Below are positions 40,829-50,422 of a stretch of 64,000 nucleotides of DNA, piece after piece. Location: assembly GCA_030148085.1 (NCBI GenBank), contig JASBUF010000051.1:1-64000 (forward strand). Direction: 5' to 3'. The translations under genes and the position numbers were made by a program. The first letter of the stretch is position 1. Every line of letters starts with the position of its first letter. The stretch is from Methylophaga sp. GTDB lineage: Bacteria; Pseudomonadota; Gammaproteobacteria; Nitrosococcales; Methylophagaceae. The notes beneath the pieces were generated by a model. That model was not told where the DNA came from. It was given only the letters and a program-made list of their open reading frames with translations, and searched no databases.

Positions 40829-43103
40829 TATCATCAACATCAGTCGCCGAAATTTCGTTAAAGGCTTTGCACTGAGTGGACTGGTGCTGGCTGTCGGTCT
40901 GCCCGGCCTTTCTGCTGCCGAAGATGAGCCTAAATATGGCCGTGATGGTATGGCTAATGGTTGGGTTGATAATCCGCTGGTCTTTGTCTCTATTGCCACA
41001 GATGGCACCGTGACCATCGTTGCTCACCGTTCAGAGATGGGTCAGGGTGTACGTACCAGTCTGCCTATGGTCGTCGCCGATGAAATGGAAGCCGACTGGA
41101 GCCGAGTTGTCGTTCAGCAAGCCGAAGGCGATGAGAAAAAATACGGTAATCAGGATACCGATGGCTCACGCAGTATCCGTCATTTCTTTATGCCGATGCG
41201 TAATGTCGGAGCTGCCGCGCGGATGATGCTTGAATCCGCTGCCGCTGCTTTGTGGGCAGTGCCCGTCAGTGAAGTGAAAGCGCTCAACCACGAAGTCATT
41301 CACGCCGCATCTGGTCGCAAGCTTGGCTTTGGTGAACTGGCAGAAAAGGCGGCTGAGCTTGCTGTACCTGAACGCACAGCCCTGCGTTACAAGAAAAGCA
41401 GTGAATTTCGTTATATCGGCAAGTCCGATAATAAACTCGTCGACGGAATGGATATCGCTACTGGCAATACCGAGTACGGTATGGATGTGCGTTTGGAGAA
41501 TATGGTTTACGCGGTGGTGGCGCACCCACCTGCTTACGGTGACACACTGAAATCCTACGATGACAGCGAAACCCTGAAAGTACCGGGCGTCATCAAAACC
41601 TTAACCCTGCCCTCGAGTGCGCCCCCTGCTCTGTTTAACCCGCTGGGCGGCGTAGTCGTCGTTGCTGAAAACACCTGGGCTGCCAAACAGGGTCGAGACA
41701 AACTCAAAGTGGAATGGGTAGCAGGCCCCAACCGTCAATATGAGTCAGAAGCGTTTCGTGAACAGATGAAAGCCGCTGCCAATAGTTCAGGCGGCAAAGT
41801 GTTGCGTTCGGCTGGTGACACCTATAAGGCTCTGGAAACAGCGCCAACCACGCTTAAGGCTGAGTATTACGTGCCGCATCTGGCGCAGGCACCGATGGAA
41901 CCTCCTGTTGCTGCTGCACAGATTAAAGACGGTTTTTGTGAAGTCTGGGCACCGACTCAGGCACCACAAGCCGCGCATGACAATGTGGCTAAGTGGTTAG
42001 ATATAAAGCCTGAACAGGTGCGTATTAATGTCACCCTACTTGGTGGTGGCTTTGGTCGTAAATCAAAACCCGATTATGTTGTTGAAGCAGCCTTGGTATC
42101 CAAAGCTTTAGGTGGTCAGGCAGTGAAACTGGTATGGACCCGTGAAGACGATATCCAGCACTCCTACTTCCATACTGTGTCATATGAGCATCTTGAAGCG
42201 GCGATTGATGAGAATGGCAAACCGCAAGCTTGGTTACACCGTACTGTCGCACCGTCAATTTCATCGACATTTGCAGATGGCGCAGTGAATCAGATGCCGA
42301 TTGAACTCGGCATGGGCGTGGTGAATATTCCGTTTGATTTACCCAATATTCAACTGGAAAACCCGGCAGCACAGGCGCATACACGTATCGGCTGGTTCCG
42401 TTCGGTATCGAATATTCCACACGGTTTTGCCGTGCAGTCCTTTATTAACGAAATGGCACACGAGCTAAAACGTGATCACAAAGAGCTGCTGCTTGAACTG
42501 ATTGGTCCTGATCGCAAAATTGACCCAAGTACCCTGCGTGATGAGTGGAACTACGGTGAGTCGCCGAAATTGTATCCGCTGGATACCGGTCGTATGAAAC
42601 GTGTTATCGAGCATGTGACGGCAAAGGCCAACTGGGGTAAAACCCTGCGTGCCGGACAAGGGCAAGGTCTCGCTGCTCACTACAGCTTTGTCACCTATGT
42701 GGCTGCTGTAGTTGAAGTTTCTGTCAATGAGGAAGGTGAAGTGTCGATTCCTCAAGTTGATATCGCTGTGGACTGTGGCCCTCAAGTCAACCCGGAACGC
42801 ATCCGTTCACAGATTGAAGGTGCTTGTGTGATGGGCATCAGTCTGGCCATGCTCGGTGAAATCAGCTTTAAAGATGGTGTTGCCGTGCAGGATAACTTTG
42901 ACGGCTACCAAGTCACTCGTATGGATGGTGCACCGGGCAAAATCAATGTGCATATTCTGCCAGCCGAGGATTATGACGCCCCGATGGGGGGTGTCGGTGA
43001 GCCAGGTATGCCGCCTATTGCTCCTGCTTTGTGCAATGCCATTTTTGCAGCAACACAAAAGCGTATACGTAACCTGCCTATTCGTTACCAACTGGAGGAG
43101 TAA
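40818..43103 (+). CDS. Molybdopterin-binding subunit of periplasmic aldehyde oxidase/isoquinoline oxidoreductase (IorB-like), Tat signal
   Basis: [17 protein letters not shown] Tat-type signal; [39 protein letters not shown]; start 40818 overlaps IorA-like stop. Confidence 0.93.
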   Translation: MKDNIINISRRNFVKGFALSGLVLAVGLPGLSAAEDEPKYGRDGMANGWVDNPLVFVSIATDGTVTIVAHRSEMGQGVRTSLPMVVADEMEADWSRVVVQQAEGDEKKYGNQDTDGSRSIRHFFMPMRNVGAAARMMLESAAAALWAVPVSEVKALNHEVIHAASGRKLGFGELAEKAAELAVPERTALRYKKSSEFRYIGKSDNKLVDGMDIATGNTEYGMDVRLENMVYAVVAHPPAYGDTLKSYDDSETLKVPGVIKTLTLPSSAPPALFNPLGGVVVVAENTWAAKQGRDKLKVEWVAGPNRQYESEAFREQMKAAANSSGGKVLRSAGDTYKALETAPTTLKAEYYVPHLAQAPMEPPVAAAQIKDGFCEVWAPTQAPQAAHDNVAKWLDIKPEQVRINVTLLGGGFGRKSKPDYVVEAALVSKALGGQAVKLVWTREDDIQHSYFHTVSYEHLEAAIDENGKPQAWLHRTVAPSISSTFADGAVNQMPIELGMGVVNIPFDLPNIQLENPAAQAHTRIGWFRSVSNIPHGFAVQSFINEMAHELKRDHKELLLELIGPDRKIDPSTLRDEWNYGESPKLYPLDTGRMKRVIEHVTAKANWGKTLRAGQGQGLAAHYSFVTYVAAVVEVSVNEEGEVSIPQVDIAVDCGPQVNPERIRSQIEGACVMGISLAMLGEISFKDGVAVQDNFDGYQVTRMDGAPGKINVHILPAEDYDAPMGGVGEPGMPPIAPALCNAIFAATQKRIRNLPIRYQLEE

Positions 43104-43104
43104 T

Positions 43105-44094
43105 ATGCAAAGCACTGATATTACTGTTCTAAACCGGGTCAAAGAATGGTTGTCAGCCGGGCATACCGTCTGGCTGGCAACCGTGCTAAGCACTTATGGT
43201 TCCAGCCCACGCCAGCCCGGAGCGATGTGTGCGATTCGTGATGATGGCGCTTTGGTTGGCTCCATTTCCGGTGGCTGCATCGAAGAAGATTTACTGGAAA
43301 AAGCACAATCAGGCCAATTATCTAATCAAGTACTGAGCTTCCTGACCTATGGTGAATCCATCAATGACCGCGACCGTTTCCGCTTGCCTTGTGGCGGCAC
43401 GCTAAGACTCTGTGTTGAAGCCCTAACGGATAGTAGCTGGCTTTCACCCGTTATCAACGCCATTGCAAATCGGCAAACCATCAAACGATCATTATCTTTA
43501 GCCAGTCAAACTAGTTTTATTGAGCCTGCTAAACGTGCTGAAGCAGCGATTTCTGAGCAGGCGGATAACATTGCCTTTGTTTACGGCCCTCGACACCGCC
43601 TCTTACTTATCGGCGCCGGTGAAACCGCAAGCTACCTGGCGAGTATGGCAACGGCACTCGACTATCAGGTGCTGGTTGCTGAGCCACGTGAAGAAATGCA
43701 GTCGAGTTGGCAGTCAAAAGATGGCGAATTGCTCAAAATGATGCCGGATGATGCCGTAGTGAAGATCCAACCGGATTGCCACACCAGCATTATTACCTTA
43801 ACGCATGACCCCAAGCTGGATGATATGGCGCTGCTGGAAGCCCTAAAATCTGATGCAGAATACATCGGTGCCTTGGGCTCAAGCCGCACCAATGCCAAAC
43901 GGCGTGAGCGTCTTGCTTTGTTTGATCTGACACCAGCACAAATTGCCCGGCTGCATGGCCCGGTTGGACTGGATATTGGTAGTAAAACACCAGCCGAAAT
44001 AGCGGTCTCGATTTTGGCGGAACTGATTCAGTTAAAACAGGCAAAAACATTAGCTAAAGCATCATCTGGCATCCGCGCCGTCGGTAACGGTTAA
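43105..44094 (+). CDS. XdhC family maturation factor
   Basis: STYGSSPRQPGAMCAIRDDGALVGSISGGCIEEDL; YIGALGSSRTNAKRRERL; start at 43105. Confidence 0.93.
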   Translation: MQSTDITVLNRVKEWLSAGHTVWLATVLSTYGSSPRQPGAMCAIRDDGALVGSISGGCIEEDLLEKAQSGQLSNQVLSFLTYGESINDRDRFRLPCGGTLRLCVEALTDSSWLSPVINAIANRQTIKRSLSLASQTSFIEPAKRAEAAISEQADNIAFVYGPRHRLLLIGAGETASYLASMATALDYQVLVAEPREEMQSSWQSKDGELLKMMPDDAVVKIQPDCHTSIITLTHDPKLDDMALLEALKSDAEYIGALGSSRTNAKRRERLALFDLTPAQIARLHGPVGLDIGSKTPAEIAVSILAELIQLKQAKTLAKASSGIRAVGNG

Positions 44095-44681
44095 TGGTGA
44101 AAACTATTAGTCCAATTTTACTTGCAGCGGGTCAATCGACCCGCTTTGGAAGTGATAAACTACTTCATCCCATTTCTCATGAAAACATTACCAAGCCACT
44201 GATTATGCATACATTATCAGTTTGGCTTAGGGTGTTTCCTAGTATCAATGTTGTTATTAGGAATGACAACATCACTTTGAATCAGCTGCTAGCACAAAAC
44301 CCGTTTTCACCTCGCATCACACTCATTACTGCGCCGGATGCACATAGGGGCATGAGTTCGTCTTTAATGAGTGGCATCGCGTCCACTAAAAAGGCAGATG
44401 GCTGGTTGATTGGCCTTGCTGATATGCCTTTTGTCGATAAAGATGTCATTCAGCGTTCATTAATAACACTGCGTCAGGGGGCTCAGATCACACAGGCAGT
44501 GTTCACAGGCAGACGCGGGCATCCGGTCGGTTTTTCCTCACGATTTTTACCTGAGCTTCTCACCCTTCAGGGCGACCAAGGTGCCAGATCGATCCTTCAC
44601 ACCTATCCAGAATTGATCTCACCAATAACTAGTCCGGATGACGGTATATTCAAGGACATTGATAGCAGAGAAAGTCTCTGA
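44094..44681 (+). CDS. MobA-like NTP transferase/molybdenum cofactor cytidylyltransferase family
   Basis: PILLAAGQSTRFGSDKLLHP; GLADMPFVDKDVI; GHPVGF. Confidence 0.9.
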   Translation: MVKTISPILLAAGQSTRFGSDKLLHPISHENITKPLIMHTLSVWLRVFPSINVVIRNDNITLNQLLAQNPFSPRITLITAPDAHRGMSSSLMSGIASTKKADGWLIGLADMPFVDKDVIQRSLITLRQGAQITQAVFTGRRGHPVGFSSRFLPELLTLQGDQGARSILHTYPELISPITSPDDGIFKDIDSRESL

Positions 44682-44792
44682 TGCTATGGCCGTTGCACTA
44701 ATTCAACAGCATTAATTTTCTGTTAAGGAAACCTATCTACATTGCCAGCATGAACACATGCGCACTATGCGCGACAACAGACTGGTCAATAT

Positions 44793-46781
44793 ATGCAAAA
44801 TCATGCTTTCCCCTATTTTCAGCGACTTCTCGGCCCCTACAGCATTATTTTTCAAGTTATCTTCCTGAGCATTGTTATTTTGGGGCTATCCAGAATAGGA
44901 CTGAGCCTCTGGCAATGGGATCGTGTCACTGAGGTGACCTCACTCGCTACGATGCTCATTTATGGTCTGCGCGCAGATTTGATCATCTCGGGAATGTTGT
45001 TCAGCCCTCTAGTTCTGATCGCCCCCTTTCTTTCCAATCGTCAGGGGTGGCGTTTGTGGAAATACCTGATATTTGTTTGGGCTATAATTTGTTTTTTCCT
45101 GCTGATATTCATGGAGTTGGCGACACCGACATTTATTGCTGAGTATGATTTGAGACCCAACCGTCTGTTTATTGAATATCTGCAATATCCCTCAGAAGTT
45201 AGTGCCATGTTGTGGAATGGCTTTCGATGGCCGTTGATTATCGGTGTCAGTCTGACGCTTGCTCTGACATTCTGGTCTGCCAAAAAAACGCAACATTGGT
45301 TGCAGGGCTATCAACCTCAATGGTCAGTACTAAAAACAATCATAGTCTGGCCATTGGTGCTGCTCCTGTTTGTTGTGCTGATAAGGTCTTCCTTCACTCA
45401 CCGTCCGGCCAACCCTGCCCTGTTTGCCCGTACTGCCGATCCTATGGTTAACAGTCTGTACATCAATTCAACCTGGTCGGTGTATTTCGCACTTTACAAC
45501 CTCAAGCATGAAACAAAGTCGAGCGCTCAGTACGGTGAAATGTCTGAACAGGCAATTACTGACAATATTGCAAAGCTCTACCCCTGGCTTCATCCGGATT
45601 ATCAGGCTTCAATACCAACGTTACATCGGCAACAGGCTTCGATATATCGTGAAAAACCTTTAAACCTTGTGATCGTGCTGGAAGAAAGCCTGGGCGCGGA
45701 ATTTGTCGCGTCACTGGGTGGCGAGGCCTTAACGCCGCACCTAGAAGAACTCAAAGATGATGGTTGGTGGTTTGAGCAGCTTTATGCCACCGGCACGCGA
45801 TCTGTCAGAGGGATCGAAGCGGTTATCACCGGTTTTCCACCAACACCAGCCCGTAGCGTGGTGAAGCTTTCATTGGCACAACAAAATTTCTTTACCCTGG
45901 CCAGCTTGCTGAAACAGTTCAACTATCACACTGAGTTTGTCTATGGCGGTGAGTCACACTTTGACAATATGGCGAGCTTTTTCATCGGCAATGGTTTTGA
46001 TTCGGTAATCGATGAGCGAGACTTTAAAAAACCCGTATTTATGGGTAGCTGGGGCGCTTCTGATGGTGATTTATTTAACAAGGCGCATGAACGAATTACT
46101 GAACTGCACAAGTCCAACAAACCTTTTTTGAGTTTTATTTTCTCGTCCAGCAACCACTCACCCTATGAGTACCCGGATGGTGTTATTGCGCCGGTAGATA
46201 CTGAAAAAAACACACGCAATAATGCCGTGCTATATAGCGATCATGCCTTGGGACAATTTATTGAGCAGGCTAAAAACAGTCCTTACTGGAAAGATACTGT
46301 GTTCCTGATTGTGGCTGATCATACCTCCCATGCTGGCGGAGACAGCCTGGTGCCTATCAAGGACTTTCATATCCCAGGACTCATCTTGGGAGCGGATATT
46401 GAAGCTAAGTCAGTGTCGACAATTGCCAGTCAAATCGATCTGGCGCCTACCCTGCTGTCTTTAATCGGAGTCTCGTCCTCACATCCGATGATTGGTCGAG
46501 ATTTGACTGTTCCTGAACAGTTCCAGGCACCTGGCCGTGCATTAATGCAGTTCAGTGATAACTTTGCCCTTCTGCAGGGTGATAACGTGACCATTCTGCA
46601 ACCGGGGCACGCCGCAGTCACTGGTCTCTATGACAACAAAACGGCGTTATTATCGCTCGGCGGCGAGGCCGATAAAGAGCAGCAAGCCACTGCGCTTGCT
46701 CACTCTTTATTGCCTGCTTGGCTGTACAGCAAGCAGAAATATCACAATGTGGACGTTACGCCACTCCTGAACAGACATTAA
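44793..46781 (+). CDS. LTA synthase family protein/phosphoglycerol transferase-like sulfatase-fold enzyme
   Basis: 662 aa; N-terminal TM segments, LNLVIVLEESLGAEFVASLGG, TGTRSVRGIEAV, VFLIVADHTSHAGG. Confidence 0.9.
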   Translation: MQNHAFPYFQRLLGPYSIIFQVIFLSIVILGLSRIGLSLWQWDRVTEVTSLATMLIYGLRADLIISGMLFSPLVLIAPFLSNRQGWRLWKYLIFVWAIICFFLLIFMELATPTFIAEYDLRPNRLFIEYLQYPSEVSAMLWNGFRWPLIIGVSLTLALTFWSAKKTQHWLQGYQPQWSVLKTIIVWPLVLLLFVVLIRSSFTHRPANPALFARTADPMVNSLYINSTWSVYFALYNLKHETKSSAQYGEMSEQAITDNIAKLYPWLHPDYQASIPTLHRQQASIYREKPLNLVIVLEESLGAEFVASLGGEALTPHLEELKDDGWWFEQLYATGTRSVRGIEAVITGFPPTPARSVVKLSLAQQNFFTLASLLKQFNYHTEFVYGGESHFDNMASFFIGNGFDSVIDERDFKKPVFMGSWGASDGDLFNKAHERITELHKSNKPFLSFIFSSSNHSPYEYPDGVIAPVDTEKNTRNNAVLYSDHALGQFIEQAKNSPYWKDTVFLIVADHTSHAGGDSLVPIKDFHIPGLILGADIEAKSVSTIASQIDLAPTLLSLIGVSSSHPMIGRDLTVPEQFQAPGRALMQFSDNFALLQGDNVTILQPGHAAVTGLYDNKTALLSLGGEADKEQQATALAHSLLPAWLYSKQKYHNVDVTPLLNRH

Positions 46782-46796
46782 AACCAGCGAGGCTGA

Positions 46797-47501
46797 TTAG
46801 ATTGCCTGATCGGCATTACCACAGGCGCGGTTAGCGGGTACGGCGATATCCATCAGTCTCGGATTAGGTAGATTCAGGTTATCCATAATCTGTTTGTACT
46901 CATCCGCGGTGCTGACTTGCAACCTGGGGTTATGCTGTATTTCTTCAGCGATGGTACTAACCATCCAGCCTTTGTAATCATGTGCTGGATACACCCAGGT
47001 AGTATCTGGTAGCTGCATCAGGTTGCTCAAGCTCTTGTATTGTTGATAGGCATCGCCATTCTGAAAATCGGTTCGTCCCGTACCACGAATCAATAAGGTG
47101 TCACCACTGAACAAATAGCTCTGATTACCTTGCTCCAGATAAAAGCTGTAACTGTCATCGGTATGGCCCGGCGTATGTAGCGTCTTAAAAACGAGACTAC
47201 CAACCGCAATACGCTGTCCATCGCCAAAGCTGCCAGTAGCACAACTTGAGCCCGCTTGCTCCCCTATCATCGTAATGCACCCGGTCTGCTCACGTAATTT
47301 ACCCAGTGCAGTGATGTGGTCGGCATGGGTATGTGTATCCATCGCCATCTTGAGTGTCAGCCCCAGCTCAGTAAGCAGGCGCAGATATTGCTCAGTATTA
47401 GCTAAAACAGGATCAATGAGCACCGCTTCCCGAGAGGTTTCATCCGCAAGCAGATAGGTATAGCTGCTGGAGTCGATATCAAATAGTTGTCTAAAAATCA
47501 T
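46797..47501 (-). CDS. MBL-fold persulfide dioxygenase-like hydrolase (ETHE1/Blh-like)
   Basis: MDTHTHADHITALGKLREQTGC, GHTDDSYSFYL, LFSGDTLLIRGTGRTDFQNGDA, YPAHDYKG. Confidence 0.93.
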   Translation of the reverse strand: MIFRQLFDIDSSSYTYLLADETSREAVLIDPVLANTEQYLRLLTELGLTLKMAMDTHTHADHITALGKLREQTGCITMIGEQAGSSCATGSFGDGQRIAVGSLVFKTLHTPGHTDDSYSFYLEQGNQSYLFSGDTLLIRGTGRTDFQNGDAYQQYKSLSNLMQLPDTTWVYPAHDYKGWMVSTIAEEIQHNPRLQVSTADEYKQIMDNLNLPNPRLMDIAVPANRACGNADQAI

Positions 47502-47506
47502 TGTTA

Positions 47507-48343
47507 TTACTCCATAAACAAATGGGAGCCAAGTAAAGCCAACGCTGTCAGTAATAAAGCGATGGCAAATGTTTTCTGCAAACGATCATCAGCAATTTTT
47601 TTGGTTAACAGCTGGCCCAAAAGCATGCCGGCAATGCCGCCAGCGACGAGATAAGCCATAACGCTGTAGGACAAAACATGATCGGTTGGCTGATTAAGGA
47701 ACAGGTAGCTGAGAAAGCCAGTTGTACTGATCACACTGATTACGACCAGCGAGGTACTGACGGCTTGCTGCATGGTGACCTGACTTAAAAACAGTAAAAG
47801 CGGCACAATGACAAAACCACCACCTACGCCTAGTAAACCTGACAATAAGCCAATCATCAGGCCGCCAACCAACAGCCCCCCCATACAACGTGGTTTGAGC
47901 TGAAACTGACCTGTGGGGCTTAACCGGCACAACACACCGTTGGACGATGTTTCTCTTAAATCGCTGGCACGTGTGACCGCTGCCTGTTCAGGTTGTCGGC
48001 TTGCAGTCAGCCACATGCGCCAGGCAATGAGGATTGCAATCACAACAAAGAGCAGCAGCAATACCAGCTCGGGTAATCGTCTTGCCGCCCACTGACCCGC
48101 AGGGGCTGCTAACATGCCACTGACACCTAGCAAGAGTGCCGGCAGCCATAACACGGGCTGTCTGGATCTAAGTCTTAGCGAGCCGAAAATGGCACTGGCG
48201 GCCACAGCTGCCAGAGACAGCCCAACTGCCTCATACATTGAAACGCCTGTCAGTAAAACCAGCAAAGGAACGGCAAATACGGATCCACCCGATCCGGTCA
48301 GACCGAGTACCAATCCGATGAGAGTACCGATTATCAGAAACAT
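47507..48343 (-). CDS. TauE/SafE family sulfite exporter-like protein
   Basis: GLVLGLTGSGGSVFAVPLLVLL and GLLSGLLGVGGGFVIVPLLL repeats. Confidence 0.92.
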   Translation of the reverse strand: MFLIIGTLIGLVLGLTGSGGSVFAVPLLVLLTGVSMYEAVGLSLAAVAASAIFGSLRLRSRQPVLWLPALLLGVSGMLAAPAGQWAARRLPELVLLLLFVVIAILIAWRMWLTASRQPEQAAVTRASDLRETSSNGVLCRLSPTGQFQLKPRCMGGLLVGGLMIGLLSGLLGVGGGFVIVPLLLFLSQVTMQQAVSTSLVVISVISTTGFLSYLFLNQPTDHVLSYSVMAYLVAGGIAGMLLGQLLTKKIADDRLQKTFAIALLLTALALLGSHLFME

Positions 48344-48350
48344 TCTGTCC

Positions 48351-48881
48351 TCAGCGGTTCCATGGCGCCTTGGTCATCAGCAAAGCCATCGCACAGTTAT
48401 CGCTGATCGCCGCATAAACAAGGCCCGCCCCAACAAAGCCACTCAACGCGAACCAGGCTGGATGCAGTAGATATCCTGCAACAACACCCGTCACTACCAA
48501 GGCTCCGGCTGTGAGGCGAACCTGACGTTCGATACTCATGTTCTTACCGCTTGCAGCCTGTTTTCCCTGTGCGGCACGAATCGCATTCATACCACCTTCG
48601 ACAATTATCAAGTCCTGTTGCAGTCTGCCTGCAAGTTTTTCAGCCGCAAGTTGTGCACGTTTACCTGACTGACAGATCAGGTAAATAGGCTTAACACCCT
48701 CCTGTACATCATCAACCTGTTGTAAAAGTGTGTTGCTGTCGAGCTCATCCAGTGGCATGGCAATGATGTTATCGAGCGCATCACCTCTGACTTCGGCTGG
48801 CGTTCTGACGTCGACACAACACAGTCCGCTTTGCTCTAACTGGTTAATAAATTCACTTGCTTGGATAGTTTTAGTACTCAT
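48351..48881 (-). CDS. Rhodanese with DUF2892 membrane anchor (YgaP-like)
   Basis: CCVDVRTPAEVRGDAL, YLICQSGKRAQLAAEKL; two C-terminal TM segments. Confidence 0.9.
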   Translation of the reverse strand: MSTKTIQASEFINQLEQSGLCCVDVRTPAEVRGDALDNIIAMPLDELDSNTLLQQVDDVQEGVKPIYLICQSGKRAQLAAEKLAGRLQQDLIIVEGGMNAIRAAQGKQAASGKNMSIERQVRLTAGALVVTGVVAGYLLHPAWFALSGFVGAGLVYAAISDNCAMALLMTKAPWNR

Positions 48882-48905
48882 CGTGTTTATTCCTCATCTG
48901 CCACA

Positions 48906-49217
48906 TCACTGCTCAGGGCAGTAAATGGTTTTCAATACCGCAATTATTTGACTGACCTCTTTACCAGCTAGTCGGTAATACACGGATTGTTTGTCTTTAC
49001 GTGTTGAGACGAGTCCAGAGCTGCGTAGCTTGGCTAGATGCTGTGACAGCGCCGATTGGCTGAGCGCCACTTTGTCATTGAGTTCATTAACAGATAACTC
49101 CGCGTTATCCAGAGCACACAGAATCATCAACCTCACCGGTGAACTGAGTTGTTTCATCAATAATGCTGCATCTTCTGCATGTTTTTGCATCATATTTTCA
49201 AGACTTATGGCTTCCAC
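48906..49217 (-). CDS. ArsR family regulator, BigR/YgaV-like
   Basis: LSSPVRLMILCALDNAELSVNELNDKVALSQSALSQHLAKLRSSGLV; two Cys (LMILC and IYCPE) placed as in persulfide-sensing BigR. Confidence 0.88.
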   Translation of the reverse strand: MEAISLENMMQKHAEDAALLMKQLSSPVRLMILCALDNAELSVNELNDKVALSQSALSQHLAKLRSSGLVSTRKDKQSVYYRLAGKEVSQIIAVLKTIYCPEQ

Positions 49218-49272
49218 TTATTTCTGCCTCACACGGTTAAAGAATGAATATCATTATATTAGAATTCTCTGA

Positions 49273-49302
49273 ATTAGCAACATCTAAATTAGCAATATCT
49301 AA
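49273..49302. promoter_or_regulatory. Tandem 15-bp operator-like repeat
   Basis: ATTAGCAACATCTAA + ATTAGCAATATCTAA, one mismatch; each carries TTAG-N6-CTAA dyad. Confidence 0.7.
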
Positions 49303-49492
49303 TATCAAGTGGTAATCTAATTGTTGCTACATCAAAGGTCAGGTATGGATGGAGTACTGAGGATGACAAGATTAGATACTCTTGACGCGCACACTTAAGG
49401 GTTCGATTTATTGAACGATAACTAAATATATGTATGATGAAATGAAAATGGACTCGGACTCTATCAGTGACGAAAGGAGCATCATAAATCGC

Positions 49493-50422
49493 ATGCGATC
49501 TATTGTTGTGGCCGTGCTTTTTTCCTTGCTGACTGCATGCTCGGAAGCACCTAGCCTCACCCTCACGGTTGGCAGCAATCAATGGCCAGGTTACGAGACC
49601 TTACATCTGGCTAAAAAACTCAATTTGTACGATGACTACGCCATCAAACTGGTCGAGTTAACTTCCGCAACGGATGTGATTAATGCCTTCAAATACGGGC
49701 AGTTAGATGTTGCCGCATTAACGCTGGATGAGGCCATACTGCTCGCACAAGATGTACCGGACATCGTTGTCTTTCTGGTGATGGACATCTCACATGGTGC
49801 TGATAAGTTAATCGCCAAACCTGATATCAAAACTCTTCAGGATCTTGTCAATAAACGTATCGGGGTTGAGCAAACGGCACTTGGTGCTTTTTTCTTTAGT
49901 CAGGTTTTAAAAAAAGCTGAACTCTCCAGCACACAAGTCATAGTCGTTCCCACCACCGTTGACCAGCATTTACGAATGATGGAAATGGACAATCTGGATG
50001 CTGTAGTCACCTTTGAACCTACAGCATCAAAACTGCTTTCCCAAGGCAATCTAAGCTTATTTGACAGCAGTGAAATACCAGACAAAATCGTCGATGTGCT
50101 GGTCACAACGGAGTCACAGATAAACACCAAAAACGACAGCCTGAAGCAATTGGTCAGTGCACAATGGGAAGCCCTGAATTACCTGTCATCCAACCCCATT
50201 GAGGCGGCGATGATAATGGCGCCAAGACTGCATGTATCTGCAGAACAATTACTCAGCAGTTACGATGATCTGTTACTTCCAAATCAACAACGAAATCAAA
50301 CATTGCTAGGCGGGGAACTCCTGAAGACGGCTATCCAACTGAACACTTTGATGGTTGAGGAAGGCATACATAACGGTCAGGTCGATGTAAGAAATTTGAT
50401 ATCTGACAGGTTCGTGCAGTGA
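49493..50422 (+). CDS. Lipoprotein ABC-type substrate-binding protein (NMT1/SsuA-like)
   Basis: MRSIVVAVLFSLLTACSEAP lipobox; NQWPGYETLHLAKKLNLYDDYAIKLVEL; start at 49493 preferred. Confidence 0.85.
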   Translation: MRSIVVAVLFSLLTACSEAPSLTLTVGSNQWPGYETLHLAKKLNLYDDYAIKLVELTSATDVINAFKYGQLDVAALTLDEAILLAQDVPDIVVFLVMDISHGADKLIAKPDIKTLQDLVNKRIGVEQTALGAFFFSQVLKKAELSSTQVIVVPTTVDQHLRMMEMDNLDAVVTFEPTASKLLSQGNLSLFDSSEIPDKIVDVLVTTESQINTKNDSLKQLVSAQWEALNYLSSNPIEAAMIMAPRLHVSAEQLLSSYDDLLLPNQQRNQTLLGGELLKTAIQLNTLMVEEGIHNGQVDVRNLISDRFVQ

